DNA of 64,000 nucleotides from positions 23,974,671-24,038,670 of the forward strand of contig CP137680.1 in NCBI GenBank assembly GCA_037976565.1. The letters run 5' to 3'. Within the stretch, counting starts at the first letter, position 1. Each line of letters starts with the position of its first letter. This document shows positions 13,464 to 23,048 of the stretch, one piece after another. The position numbers and the translations under genes are program-made. This DNA comes from Mesocentrotus franciscanus (taxonomy: Eukaryota > Echinodermata > Echinoidea > Camarodonta > Strongylocentrotidae). The notes under the pieces are model-generated. The model saw nothing but the letters and a program-made list of their open reading frames with translations, had not been told where the DNA came from and ran no database searches.

Positions 13464-14018
13464 GTCAAGCGCGTAGCCAGAAGGGGCCCGGGGGGCGGTA
13501 GTGAGCGCGCAAAGCGTGCGAATCACTTACAGAGCGCGATTTGCGCGCTCCTAGGGGATGGGTGCCGCGCGGAAGCTTTGACGTTTCATTCAATTATTAG
13601 AAAGAAGATGATTCGTTGTACCGTTCTCGACCCTTAATCCTTGTCTGAATTTAGTCCCCCTCCGCGAAGCGCGGAAGCTTTGACGTTTCATTAAATTATT
13701 AGAGAAAGAAGATGATTCGTTGTACCGTTCTCGACTCTTAATCCTTGTCTAAATTCAGTCCCCCCTGCGCGAAGCGCGATAGCTTTGACCTTTCATTAAA
13801 TTATTAGAGAAAGAAGACGATTCGTTGTATACCGTTCTCGACTCTTAATCCTTCTCCCGCGCGAAGCGCGGAAGCTTTGACGTTTCATTAAATTATTGGA
13901 GAAGATGACGATTCGTTGTACCGTGCTCCTTCTTCTTCCTGCGTCCTCTTCCTTTTTTCTCTTCTCTTTCTTTTTTTTTTTTGGGGCGACCGCCCACCGC
14001 CCTGGCTATGCGCCTGGA
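13464..14018. mobile_element. GCGCGTAGC-family element with internal tandem repeats
   Basis: Ends AAGCGCGTAGCCAG and CTGGCTATGCGCCT. Inside are four ~100-115 bp repeats, each with a CGCGAAGCGCGGAAGCTTTG hairpin and the phrase TTGTACCGTTCTCGAC, then a pyrimidine tract. Target duplication is unclear (TTTGGTCA versus TTTGGCTA). Confidence 0.75.
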
Positions 14019-14029
14019 CTTTGGCTAGG

Positions 14030-14665
14030 GATTTTCTGTAAGATTTGCCTTGACATCAGAAAACATGCAATACTTCATTGACTGTTGACCAATTGTATAA
14101 CCAATATTTTATTTTGTAGTGTAACGAGGAGTTCATTTTGAAAGGGCTGGTATAAATGAAGTTTAAAGGTATTAGCCATTTCTGAGATTTGTTATTAGGC
14201 ATATACGTGTGATGAGCACAAAAAAGGGTAAGTGAGATAGCGAAGCTTCGCTACGTAATATATCCCATTAGCCAGGAGTTCTTGTCAATCCCAGCATCAT
14301 CTATTAAAATCGTGTGAGAGGTTCCCGCGCAAAAGGCAAACTATTCTGATACATCTTGGTTTCGCGCGCTATGCTGATGAATGAAATAACTGGGTGTCAC
14401 ATTCTCGTCCGGAACTCGTAAACTATTAGTCGCTTTCAGTTTATTTTTAAATGGGCATAGGGGGTGGCCGTTTACTTCGATCAGGCCACCCCTTATGCAT
14501 TGCAAGCCCCAGTCGCTTTGCGAACCTGCACACACCAAGCTATTACTTTTAACGGTACATGTAGTAGCACTCATTTGCACACCATCCCGAGTGTTGATGA
14601 AATTCCATGTTTAAAGGTCTCAAGCATGATAATAGGATTAATGGACCAGTAGTTTTAAAACAATA
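14030..14665. other. Unrecognised DNA
   Basis: No coding or repeat call possible. Confidence 0.4.
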
Positions 14666-14747
14666 TGTGAATAGATTTCTTTAATTTTCGTTGAAGTTTG
14701 ATTAGTGACCCTCCACGACACAATTGTTTGATTCAAAGAAATGAAAG

Positions 14748-14816
14748 AAATCTATTCACTTCTCATTTGAAAAGTACTGTAAACGAGTATCTTTCAAATG
14801 AGAAGTGAATAGATTT
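14748..14816. repeat. Perfect 25-bp inverted repeat, 19-bp loop
   Basis: Arms 14748-14772 and 14792-14816. The phrase CCCTCCACGA occurs on both sides (14709 and 14835), so this is the centre of a larger palindromic element next to LINE fragments. A related arm lies near 15895-15918. Confidence 0.85.
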
Positions 14817-14983
14817 ATAGAAGTTGATAATTAACCCTCCACGAACCATAACGTGATATATGTGAAAATAATATTCAAATATGTTGGCAATTTGAAAATG
14901 GAAATCCAAATATTATCTATGATTGTTTTTTAAATCAATTTAAGTCTATATGATGGTTGTTTTCCGAAAGTCCAGAAGCCTTT

Positions 14984-15710
14984 TAAGCCCAGAAAAGACA
15001 AGTTGTGGTTTAATGATGATTTACGTAAAATATGCAAGAAGAAATACCGCTTATATAAAAAAATACATAAATTGTCCTACTCCAAAAAATCATAATTCTT
15101 ATAAATTGTATAGAAATGAATGAAATAATAAAATATTAAAAATTCAAAATGAATACTATCATCAAAAATTTGTACAGGTGCAATTTGATATGAAAAAACA
15201 TGGAACTTAATTAATATGGCCATGGGCAAATTCTCCAAAAGACAAATGTTGAAAAACTCATTGTAGATGATCGATCCATCAATGATAATAATGACATTGC
15301 TAATGAATTCAACGATTTTTAAAATCAATATTGGTCCGTCTTTAACGCAAAATATCCAAGATACTCATTTCAACTCTACGTGTAATTATGTGCAATATTT
15401 AGAAGAAAAAAAAATCAATCTGCTTTTTTTTAATGCCGATTACTCCAAAAGAAATAATTGATATTGTTTGTAATCTTAAGAATCGATCGAGTACTGGTTT
15501 CGATGAGATAGATATTTCCATCGAAAAAGAGTCATCCACATTATTTGTTTTCCATTGTGCAATATTTTCAATTCTTCGATGTTGTCAGGAATCTTTCCAG
15601 ATAATTTAAAAATAGCCAAAGTGATACCTGTATTTAAAAGTGGTTCTACTGTAAATACTAATAACTATAGACCTATTTCTGTGTTAACTGTATTCTCTAA
15701 GATCTACGAT
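14984..15710 (+). mobile_element. Decayed CR1/Jockey-type LINE (linker and reverse transcriptase start)
   Basis: A broken frame gives KLWFNDDLRKICKKKYRLYKK around 14999-15060, the typical segment before the RT. Later, GIFPDNLKIAKVIPVFKSGS and NNYRPISVLTVFSKIYD (about 15589-15710) is the RT palm start. Frameshifts and an internal deletion end the RT after motif 1. Confidence 0.85.
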
Positions 15711-15929
15711 CATAAATACTCACTTTTCCCTATATTTTGTCCAGATTACCTTTATGATGTATATTATATTGTATATATGATTATCTTTGTAATGTATGTT
15801 ATTTTGACTTGATTTTATGTAAATGTTCTCTACGATGAATGAAATAAATATGACTATCTATATAATTATCAAGTGTTAAATTCAAAGAAAAGAAAATAAA
15901 TCTATTTACTTCTCATTTCAAAACTATTA

Positions 15930-16260
15930 TTGTCGGATGTGTATATAGGGCTCCTAACTATGATAGTACATCCTTTGTTGAGAATTTAGAACATCAGCTA
16001 CAGATATTGAGTTGAGAGAACAAGGAGATATATTTAATGGGTGACTTCAACATCAATTTATTGAATTATGATAATGATCATAGTGTTAAAGATTTTGTAG
16101 ATTTTATGTACTCATTTGGATTATTTTCTCTTGTCACTAAACCTACCCGTATAACTGAAATTAGTGCAACATTGATCGACACTATTTTCACAAACTGCAT
16201 TCAAAATGAGGTGTAATATGTTCAGATATTTCAGATCATATGCCTATATTTTGTGTAAAA
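15930..16260 (+). mobile_element. LINE endonuclease fragment (second copy)
   Basis: Fragments IVGCVYRAPNYDS, YLMGDFNINLLNYDNDHSVK and LIDTIFTNCI, then SDISDHMPIFC are APE-type endonuclease motifs of CR1/Jockey LINEs. An endonuclease lies upstream of RT in an intact element, so this is a different or rearranged copy. Confidence 0.85.
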
Positions 16261-16269
16261 AAAGGGCTC

Positions 16270-17090
16270 TGTGGTAACTTCTGTTAAAAGAGATGGACAA
16301 CTATTTATTTAAGTATGAAGCGGTTAATAAAAGATGAAAGAATATCAAGGTTCAAGCATTTTTCTCACAACTGAACAACTTTACCAAGTCCCTCTAAAAT
16401 AAAAGACGTTAGGCCTACAGTATTATATATTCTACTATTTTTTAGAACTTCTTTCAAATAAAATAGGTAGAAACCACACATAAAAGTATATGTCACTATA
16501 TTGCAATGTACTGAATATAATCCGTCTGCTACGAGAACAAATGGTGTGGGACTTCTTGAATTGTGTGAACCATCCCGTCTGAAGAATTCTCTGGCAGCAG
16601 CAATCTTCAGGGTCGCACAGGCCATAAAATCTTGCGAGGCTCGATTTCATCGTCTTTTCAACCCAGATTCAACCATGATTCAACAGTTTGATGTTTATGC
16701 CACTTGACACTTTTATTGCCCATAAAATGATCGAAAATGGTTGAATTTTAGATGAAAATGTAGTGGATTTTTTTTTAATGGCTCTTCCTAGCAACGGGAT
16801 ATGGGGATCCTGGAATTCAACCAAAAGTAACCCAAAATTCAACCATAATTAAACAGTTTTCACTGAGTATTCCCCCAGTAATTCAGCTATATTTCAGGTA
16901 CGTTATGTTCGTAGTGATATCTGATTGATACACGTCTGTAAAAACCCAATACACACACTCTTTCTAAAGTCAATCTTAAATTCACTTCAAATGATCTTTG
17001 TGATGGAGTAAATGCATTTGAGATTAGAATATACCTATTGATGGACAGTTGTCAACATTGATTATGAAGTATCGATTTATCAATAGTTCT
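16270..17090. other. Unrecognised DNA
   Basis: No gene or named repeat seen. Confidence 0.4.
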
Positions 17091-17094
17091 CAAT

Positions 17095-17610
17095 TTACCA
17101 ATTGCCAGTTGGTTTCAATGGGGACCAATAATTTCCAGTTGGTTTCAATGGGCACCAATTGCCTTTCGGTTTCAATGGGGACCAATTGCCAATTGGTTTC
17201 AATAGGTGCCCATTGTTTCACTTTCCATGTACTCCAAATTGCCAATTGGTACTCAATTGGGATTCAATGGGGACATTCAATGGGGACCAATTGCCTTTCG
17301 GTTTCAATGGGGACCAATTGCATTTCGGTTGCAATGGGGACCAATTGCCAATTGGTTTCAATAGGTGCCCATTGTTTCACTTTCCATGTACTCCAAATTG
17401 CCAATTGGTACTCAATTGGGATTCAATGGGGACATTCAATGGGGACCAATTGCCTTTCGGTTTCGATGGGGACCAATTGCATTTCGGTTGCAATGGGGAC
17501 CAATTGCCAATTGGTTTCAATAGGTACCCATTGTTTCACTTTCCATGTACTCCAAATTGCCAATTGGTATTCAATGGGGACATTCAATGGGGATTCAATT
17601 GGATTTTCGT
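17095..17610. repeat. Minisatellite with 159-bp higher-order unit
   Basis: Built of ~20-bp variants of GGTTTCAATGGGGACCAATT. A longer unit with CTTTCCATGTACTCC recurs at 17221, 17380 and 17539, exactly 159 bp apart. As 159 is divisible by 3, two frames stay open (199 and 186 codons); these are not supported as genes. Confidence 0.93.
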
Positions 17611-17639
17611 CTTGGGAGGCATTACGTTTTCTGGTTGTC

Positions 17640-18140
17640 CGTCCGTGATCGCGTTATCTCAAGAACCGATTGATGGATTACCGCCAAACTTTGGTCATGT
17701 ATACATCTTGCAGAGCTAATGAAGTGAGTAGCTAGATTTTGGAGTCACAAGGTCAAAGGTCAAAGGTCACAGGGCTCATATATGTATGCAAAAATAGCTC
17801 GTGATCGCGTTATCTCATGAACCAATGGATTACCGCCAAACTTTGGTCATGTATATATCTTGCAGAGCTAAAGAAGTGTATCTTGCAGAGCCAATGAAGA
17901 TTATAGGGTAATGAGGTCAAAGGTCATGGGGTTCATTGTGTATGCATATAAATAGCTTGTGAATGCATTATGATTAGAACCGACAGATGGATTACTATCA
18001 AACTTGGGACATGTACTTATCTTGCATATATAGCTTGTAATCACAATATTCTGAGAACCCTTTAATGGATTACAATCAAACTTGAATATTGAAAATTGCT
18101 TCCATTTTGGTTTGTTTTGGCGGAGGCATCATTTTCAACT
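17640..18140. repeat. Three degenerate ~150-170 bp tandem units with DR1-like motifs
   Basis: Each unit carries TGGATTAC(C/T)(G/A)(C/T)CAAACTTGG-like text and TCATGTATA. Two contain AGGTCA direct repeats with 1-bp spacing (17750-17769 triple, 17914-17926 double). Confidence 0.8.
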
Positions 18141-18238
18141 GCGCGCAGTCAAAATTCCATCTAGTTCATATTAATTCTGATTAATCACAACTCTAAGAGA
18201 AGGCCCCCAATTAAACCATTTGGGTTCTTTTCCACAGA

Positions 18239-18379
18239 GTATAGGCCTACCGGTTATACCACCAGCCGAAGAAAACCAGGCCCCTGCTGCTCCCTGTAAG
18301 CATTGGGGAGGTGGAGCTATACCAAGGCAGCAGTCATGGCTAGCATGCCTCTAGAAGTCACAGCATCTAACATGGAAGG
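18239..18379 (+). pseudogene. Broken copy of NEK1 exon 24
   Basis: Retains acceptor TTCCACAG, the coding core and donor GAAG|GTATGT. Relative to 42572-42702 it has an 8-bp insertion TAGGCCTA near the start (giving an in-frame TAG), a CGT to TGT change (Arg to Cys) and a 2-bp TA insertion that shifts the frame. Not translatable as an exon 24 equivalent. Confidence 0.9.
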
Positions 18380-18454
18380 TATGTATATCAGGGCCTCTCA
18401 AAGATTTTCCTTCATGACTTGTTCCAGATATATATGATTTCCATGAAAGCTTAA

Positions 18455-19219
18455 AGTCCAAGTCTACTCCAAAAACAACTTACTTTCAATAGAAGCAGAA
18501 AAATCAGTCAAACCAATCAAAAAAATTTGAGCAAAATCGGATAACTATATATATAATAAGAAAGTTATGAATTTTTGAAAAAGTATGTAAAACTATGGAA
18601 CAATGGAAATCACTACACAAATTGCCAGTTTGTGACGTCATGTCCTCACTATTTATCAATTGCTTTACATATTTTAATCCCATTAATTTCCCTTTTTATC
18701 CCCTAAAACTTGATTTCCCCATGCCTTTGCCCAGGTTATATGATTTGTATCATATTGCTTGCATGACATTTCACAAAAATTTTCATGAACTTTGAAGATT
18801 TGATACTATTTTCTGAATATTGTATATTCATAATTATTGATTTTTATATAAATAGTTTATCAAAATTCATATTTGTCATGATTTAACTGGAAAAAATTAC
18901 TCTATATCAGTGCATCCACACAAAAACATATTACTATCAATCTAACTTGGATGCTGGTGTGAAATGATAAGATTCTTAGGGAGAAAATAGGAAATTTATA
19001 TTATCAATATAAAGAAAATAATTAGTGGATAGTGAGGACATGACGTCACAGACTCATGAGTGAGTTGCCAATTTGTCTTGTGATTTTCAAAGTTTTTCAT
19101 GTCATTATAAAAATTCATAACTTTCTTAATTTATTAGATATCCGATTTTGCTCAAACTTGGTTTGTCTGATTTTTCTGCTTCTATTGAAAGTAAGTTATT
19201 TTTGGAGTGAACTTGCCCT
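18455..19219. mobile_element. TTAA-flanked MITE inside the duplicated NEK1 block
   Basis: Long imperfect terminal inverted repeats (18455-18590 and 19105-19219) with a unique centre; TTAA at both ends (18451-18454 and 19220-19223). It interrupts DNA that is continuous in the NEK1 parent (around 42525-42545), so it is younger than the duplication or was lost from the parent. Confidence 0.75.
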
Positions 19220-19727
19220 TTAAAAGTTTGTAACTTGGGATGCCATTCGCGCATAAAATTCTAATGAGGCAGAACAATGTATCATTAATTGCTGGTAAGT
19301 AGGACGCAACTCAAAAATTATCATGATTGTTCAATTTTGTTTCAGACACGTACAATTTACAGTAATGACACTTGTAATACTGAAGAAAACAAGTATTGTT
19401 TTTGGTCTATATCTAATCTAAGGGGAATTATTGTTTCAATAAAAATTAAAATAAAAGTAGAGCCTCCCAGTCAGTCCGGATCGACATGCCCGGCGGTCCA
19501 GACTTTGAGAAGCCGTGCTCTCGATGCTATTATGCTATTATGTCCAGAGACAATTAAGCGTACTATTCTGCCGAGGTCTGAAATTTATTGGATGAGATCA
19601 GACAGTACGCAACTGAAGAATTTCACAGGGACAATTTGAGATAGATGATGTTAATCCTTTTTTCCTCCTCTTTAAAAATCGTGGGTGATTTTTGCTTGTT
19701 TGTGGATAAACTGTTATACAGTGAGGT

Positions 19728-19944
19728 GTGATGGCTCAGTCAGTGGTAGATCAGTGGTCTCATAACTGGGAGGGCCAGGTTCGAAACCAATTTGATGCGC
19801 TAGTGCCCTTTGGTAAGGCATTCATCCTCATCATCAAGTCCCTTGGAGAGGACTTCAAGCCGTCGGTCACCTGGTTGCTTACTAAATACAAGCATACACA
19901 TGCTTTCTTAGCATTCAGGTAAAACAAACCAACCAACCAGAAAC
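19728..19944 (+). mobile_element. tRNA-like SINE (copy within the duplicated block)
   Basis: A box TGGCTCAGTCAGTGG and B box GGTTCGAAACC near the start, then a SINE body ending in a CAAACCAACC tail. Counterpart of the SINE split by a hAT element in NEK1 intron 26. Confidence 0.85.
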
Positions 19945-20034
19945 CAACCAATATTCATCAAACCAGTTTACTCAAAAAGAATAAAATGTTCTGGTGATCA
20001 AGGAATCACTCTCGAACTAATTTCATCCATTCAG

Positions 20035-20459
20035 CTGCTCTTGAAACCATTGATGGCCTTGATGTAGAGAACAGGGAAGATGTGGCCCAACCGCAGCAAA
20101 ACCACACGACTCAGGTGCCTCAACCAGGTCAGCAGCCTCAACCAGGTCAGCAGCAGATACCTCAGGAGCGGAACAACGTGCCACAGCAGGTGCTGCAGCA
20201 GTTGTTGCAGACGCTGAAGTCACCATACTCGCCTCAACAACAGCAGCAGGTGCTGACCATTCTGCAGTCCACCCCACAACTGATGGCTGCCTTCACCAAG
20301 CAAAGGTCGGAGCATCAGCAGCGGATGCAACAGCAGCAGCAGCGACATGGGCAGCTGCAGCAAGGCAACATGCAGGCTGCTAATGGTCAGCCTGTACCAC
20401 AGCAGCAGATGGCTCAGCCAAACATGCAGCAGCAGATGGCTCAGCTAAACATGCAGCAG
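20035..20459 (+). CDS. Fused exon: NEK1 exon 27 start joined in frame to CBP/p300 NCBD-like segment
   Basis: Begins after CATTCAG with [18 protein letters not shown], which matches NEK1 exon 27 (ADLETIDAENKEDVAK), then runs without a break into [20 protein letters not shown] and [20 protein letters not shown]. The latter is the nuclear coactivator binding domain of CBP/p300 (LLRTLKSPSSPQQQ and ILKSNPQLMAAFIKQR), followed by a Gln-rich tail. In CBP this small helical domain binds nuclear receptor coactivators and IRFs. The exon is open throughout and ends CAGCAG|GTAGGC in phase 0. Expression is unknown. Confidence 0.7.
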
Positions 20460-20559
20460 GTAGGCCTAACCATCTGTTCATTTTACTAAATCCATATTAA
20501 TATTTTGTTTGTATACAGAGTTATTTGTGTGCCACTTCACTTTCCCTTTAAAGAGAACT

Positions 20560-20652
20560 GTTGCTGGGCTAGCGCCATGAGTGTCCCCGGATGGTGTGTG
20601 CGCTCTATAAGTTTACACAATAAGTTTACACTATTATTATTATTATTATCAG
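20560..20652. repeat. GCGCTCTATAA/ATT retroelement tail fragment
   Basis: Short GCGCTCTATAAG followed by an ATT run, like the LINE tail at 33590-33636. Lies in the intron of the chimeric locus. Confidence 0.5.
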
Positions 20653-21032
20653 AACCTTATTCTCTAATCAATAAAGGGTCATTTTTAAAGCATAATTAGG
20701 GCAATTCTGAAGAAAAAAAATTGTGCCATACGACATGAAGTCCATTATCCATTTATTTGATTAAAAGATGAAAAATATACCATTGACCGATGGTCTTGTA
20801 TGTGAATGTGTACTTTGACTTTCACAGCATAAAATAATAATATAGTAATAAATAAAACATACAAAATAGTATTTGTGGCATATGCATACAATAAGCCCAT
20901 GATACAATGTACTAGATGCAGTGTAGTTATCTATGGATCTTTGTTATACTTCTGTTGCAAAGGAAATCAATGTATTATACTTTAGTTTGTACTACAAATT
21001 AAAGTATAATACATTTTATAATACATATTACA

Positions 21033-21166
21033 TGCTGACCATTCTGAAGTCCCACCCACAACTGATAGCTGCCTTCATCAAGAAAAGGTTGGAGCATCGG
21101 CAGCGGATGCAACAGCAGCAGCAGCAGATGGCTCAGCCAAAAATGCAGCAACAACCTGCACAACAG
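21033..21166 (+). pseudogene. Tandem partial copy of the CBP-like exon
   Basis: Encodes LTILKSHPQLIAAFIKKR then a Gln run, closer to CBP in places than the first copy, and ends at an equivalent donor (CAACAG|GTAGGC). It starts abruptly at CTGACC after intron-like sequence and has no acceptor, so it looks like a tandem-duplication relic. Flanking introns are also duplicated. Confidence 0.75.
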
Positions 21167-21584
21167 GTAGGCCTAATCAGAACTTTATTCTCTAATCAAT
21201 AAAGGGTCATTTTTACAGCATATTAATAGGGCAATTCTGAAGAAAAAAAATTGTGCCATATGACATGAAGTCCATTGTCATTTTATTAGATTAAAAGATG
21301 AAAAATATACCAGTGACGGATGGTTGAATGGTCTGTCTTGTATGTGAATGTGTACAGGTACTTTGACTTTCACAGCATAAAATAATGATATAGTAATAAA
21401 TAAAACATACAAAATATTAATTGTGGCATATGCATAAATAAGCCCATGATACAATGTACTAGATCCAGCGTAGTTTTCTATGAAACTTTGTTATACTTCT
21501 GTTGCAAAGGAAATTAATGTATACAGTACAAATTTAAGTATAATACATTTTATAATACATATTACATGTAATACTTTAATGCAG

Positions 21585-21689
21585 AGTCCCGCTACGGTGG
21601 GTGGAGCAGCACCAGATCTACAGGAGGAATCCGACATGACACCGCTCGATCCTCAGGACCAACTGTCAAAGTTTGTAGAGATTATGTGA
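21585..21689 (+). CDS. CBP/p300-like terminal exon
   Basis: After acceptor TTAATGCAG, phase 0: SPATVGGAAPDLQEESDMTP then LDPQDQLSKFVEIM and TGA. The ending QLSKFVEIM corresponds to TLEKFVEGL at the C-terminus of CBP. It joins in phase with 20459. The parental full-length CBP gene is not in the window. Confidence 0.7.
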   Translation, partial: SPATVGGAAPDLQEESDMTPLDPQDQLSKFVEIM

Positions 21690-22008
21690 TTGTCATGGTG
21701 GTGTATACGTTGTGTGTGTTACTATTTAAATCACAAGGCCAAATATGAAATGAACAATCTGTGTACAAAGGAGATGAATATAAAACGTAGCAAAGCAGAG
21801 ACTTCTTTTTTTTATGAAGACTGCCCATCTACGGTTTACAAGCAGTCAATGAATAGCTTCATCAGATGGGGAATAAACTGTAGATTTGGTGCAGAATAAG
21901 TATTGTTTTTCAAAGTGTAAGTTTTATGATAATTTTATTTTATATTTCAATTTCATTCCTTGCAGTTTCGTATGAAATCTAAAGACAAGTCTTGTGTCAT
22001 ATTGCTAT
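21690..22008 (+). other. Possible 3' UTR of the chimeric locus
   Basis: AT-rich sequence between the CBP-like stop and the LINE insertion. No coding signal; may be the former CBP 3' UTR. Confidence 0.4.
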
Positions 22009-22025
22009 AAAAAAAAGAGAAAGTA

Positions 22026-23031
22026 CAAAGTACTTTGTAATCAGTGTTCTTCTTAAAATCGATATGATTATTGGCATGATAAACTCACAATACCACGATA
22101 CAAGCTGGGATAAGATTCATGTTAAGAATTTTTGTTGCACCATAGATACTCTCGTTTACGTTCCTTTTATATCAAAGTTTTTCATAAAGCTATTGCTTTG
22201 AATGCATTTTTGTATAAAATCAAGAGGAAGGACTCCCCTAATTGTATTTTTTGTAACAAAGAAGAAGAGACAATAGTTCATTTATTTTGTGAATGTGAGA
22301 AGGTAACACCACTTTGGAATGAATTGTTAACCTTAATTCACCTCAAAATTGATCGAAATTTTATTTTAACCAATTTTGAAAAGCTTTTTGGTACCCCTTC
22401 TGACAAATTCTTGTCATATTTATTCCTGCTCTTAAAATATTTTATGTACACCTGTAAATTCAAGAGTAGTTTACCAACTAAGATTGCATTTGAATTATTT
22501 GTCAAGACACATAAAGAAACTGAGTATTTCCTTGCAAAAAAAGAGAAACAAACTTTCCATCCATTTAACAAAAATGGAAATTTTTCTTATGTAGAATGTA
22601 ATGGACATATAACAAATTTTATGTTTATAGAATGTACATTGGATCTTTTTTATCCTTGTTTGAACTTTGAAGTTTTGATGTAGATTCATAACAGTTTCGG
22701 ACTATTCATTGCCATCTCTTGCTCAAAGAATGCGCCGGAGGATTCGGGGAGCGGTCTTTATTCCTTTTCGTGGAAGTCTGCTCGTGGTCACCTGGTCGTT
22801 TTTTTTTGTGTGTGTTATCAGGTTGTTCATGCTGGAATTGCAGGAGCCTGTTTCCCCGAGCCCCCCGCGGCTGAGTTAAGACATTAGCCTTTCATTGTAT
22901 TATCTTTTGGTATCATTTATAGATGCTGTGTTTTGTTTGTTTGTTTTGTTTGATTTTAACTGTAATTACTCTTATGATTGTTTGTGAAAATATGATTATG
23001 ATTATCAATAAAACATAAATAAAAAAAAAAT
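22026..23031 (+). mobile_element. 5'-truncated LINE with 17-bp target duplication
   Basis: The open frame 22132-22683 is the C-terminal end of a LINE ORF2: NAFLYKIKRKDSPNCIFCNK and HLFCECEKVTPLWNELL form the CxxC...HxxxxC zf-RVT motif seen in Tx1/L1-type elements. It ends in an AATAAA/poly-A tail. The flanks 22009-22025 and 23032-23048 are identical (AAAAAAAAGAGAAAGTA). Confidence 0.9.
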
Positions 23032-23048
23032 AAAAAAAAGAGAAAGTA

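Larger units (their letters stand above)
18190..21689 (+). pseudogene. Chimeric NEK1::CBP duplicate locus
   Basis: Inverted copy of NEK1 from just upstream of exon 24 through part of exon 27 (parent 42760 down to ~38535), fused to the 3' end of a CBP/p300 gene. Order: exon 24 copy (18239-18379), its 3' intron split by a MITE (18455-19219), parent intron 24 up to ~19660, a junction that skips parent ~39870-42085 (exons 25 and 26), the intron SINE (19728-19944), then a fused exon (20035-20459), intron, partial tandem repeat, and a terminal exon (21585-21689). No CBP KIX, bromodomain or HAT exon is seen. It could be a transcribed chimera or a pseudogene; the broken first exon favours the latter. 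Confidence 0.8.

Noticed and set aside
17049..17719. 199- and 186-codon open frames with repeated MGTNC or FNGDQ blocks
   Set aside because: Both frames of the same 159-bp minisatellite are open because its length is a multiple of three; no start context, splice signals or similarity.
19289..19639. 116-codon plus-strand open frame
   Set aside because: It is the copied NEK1 intron 24 sequence (parent 42120-42540, which is non-coding there).
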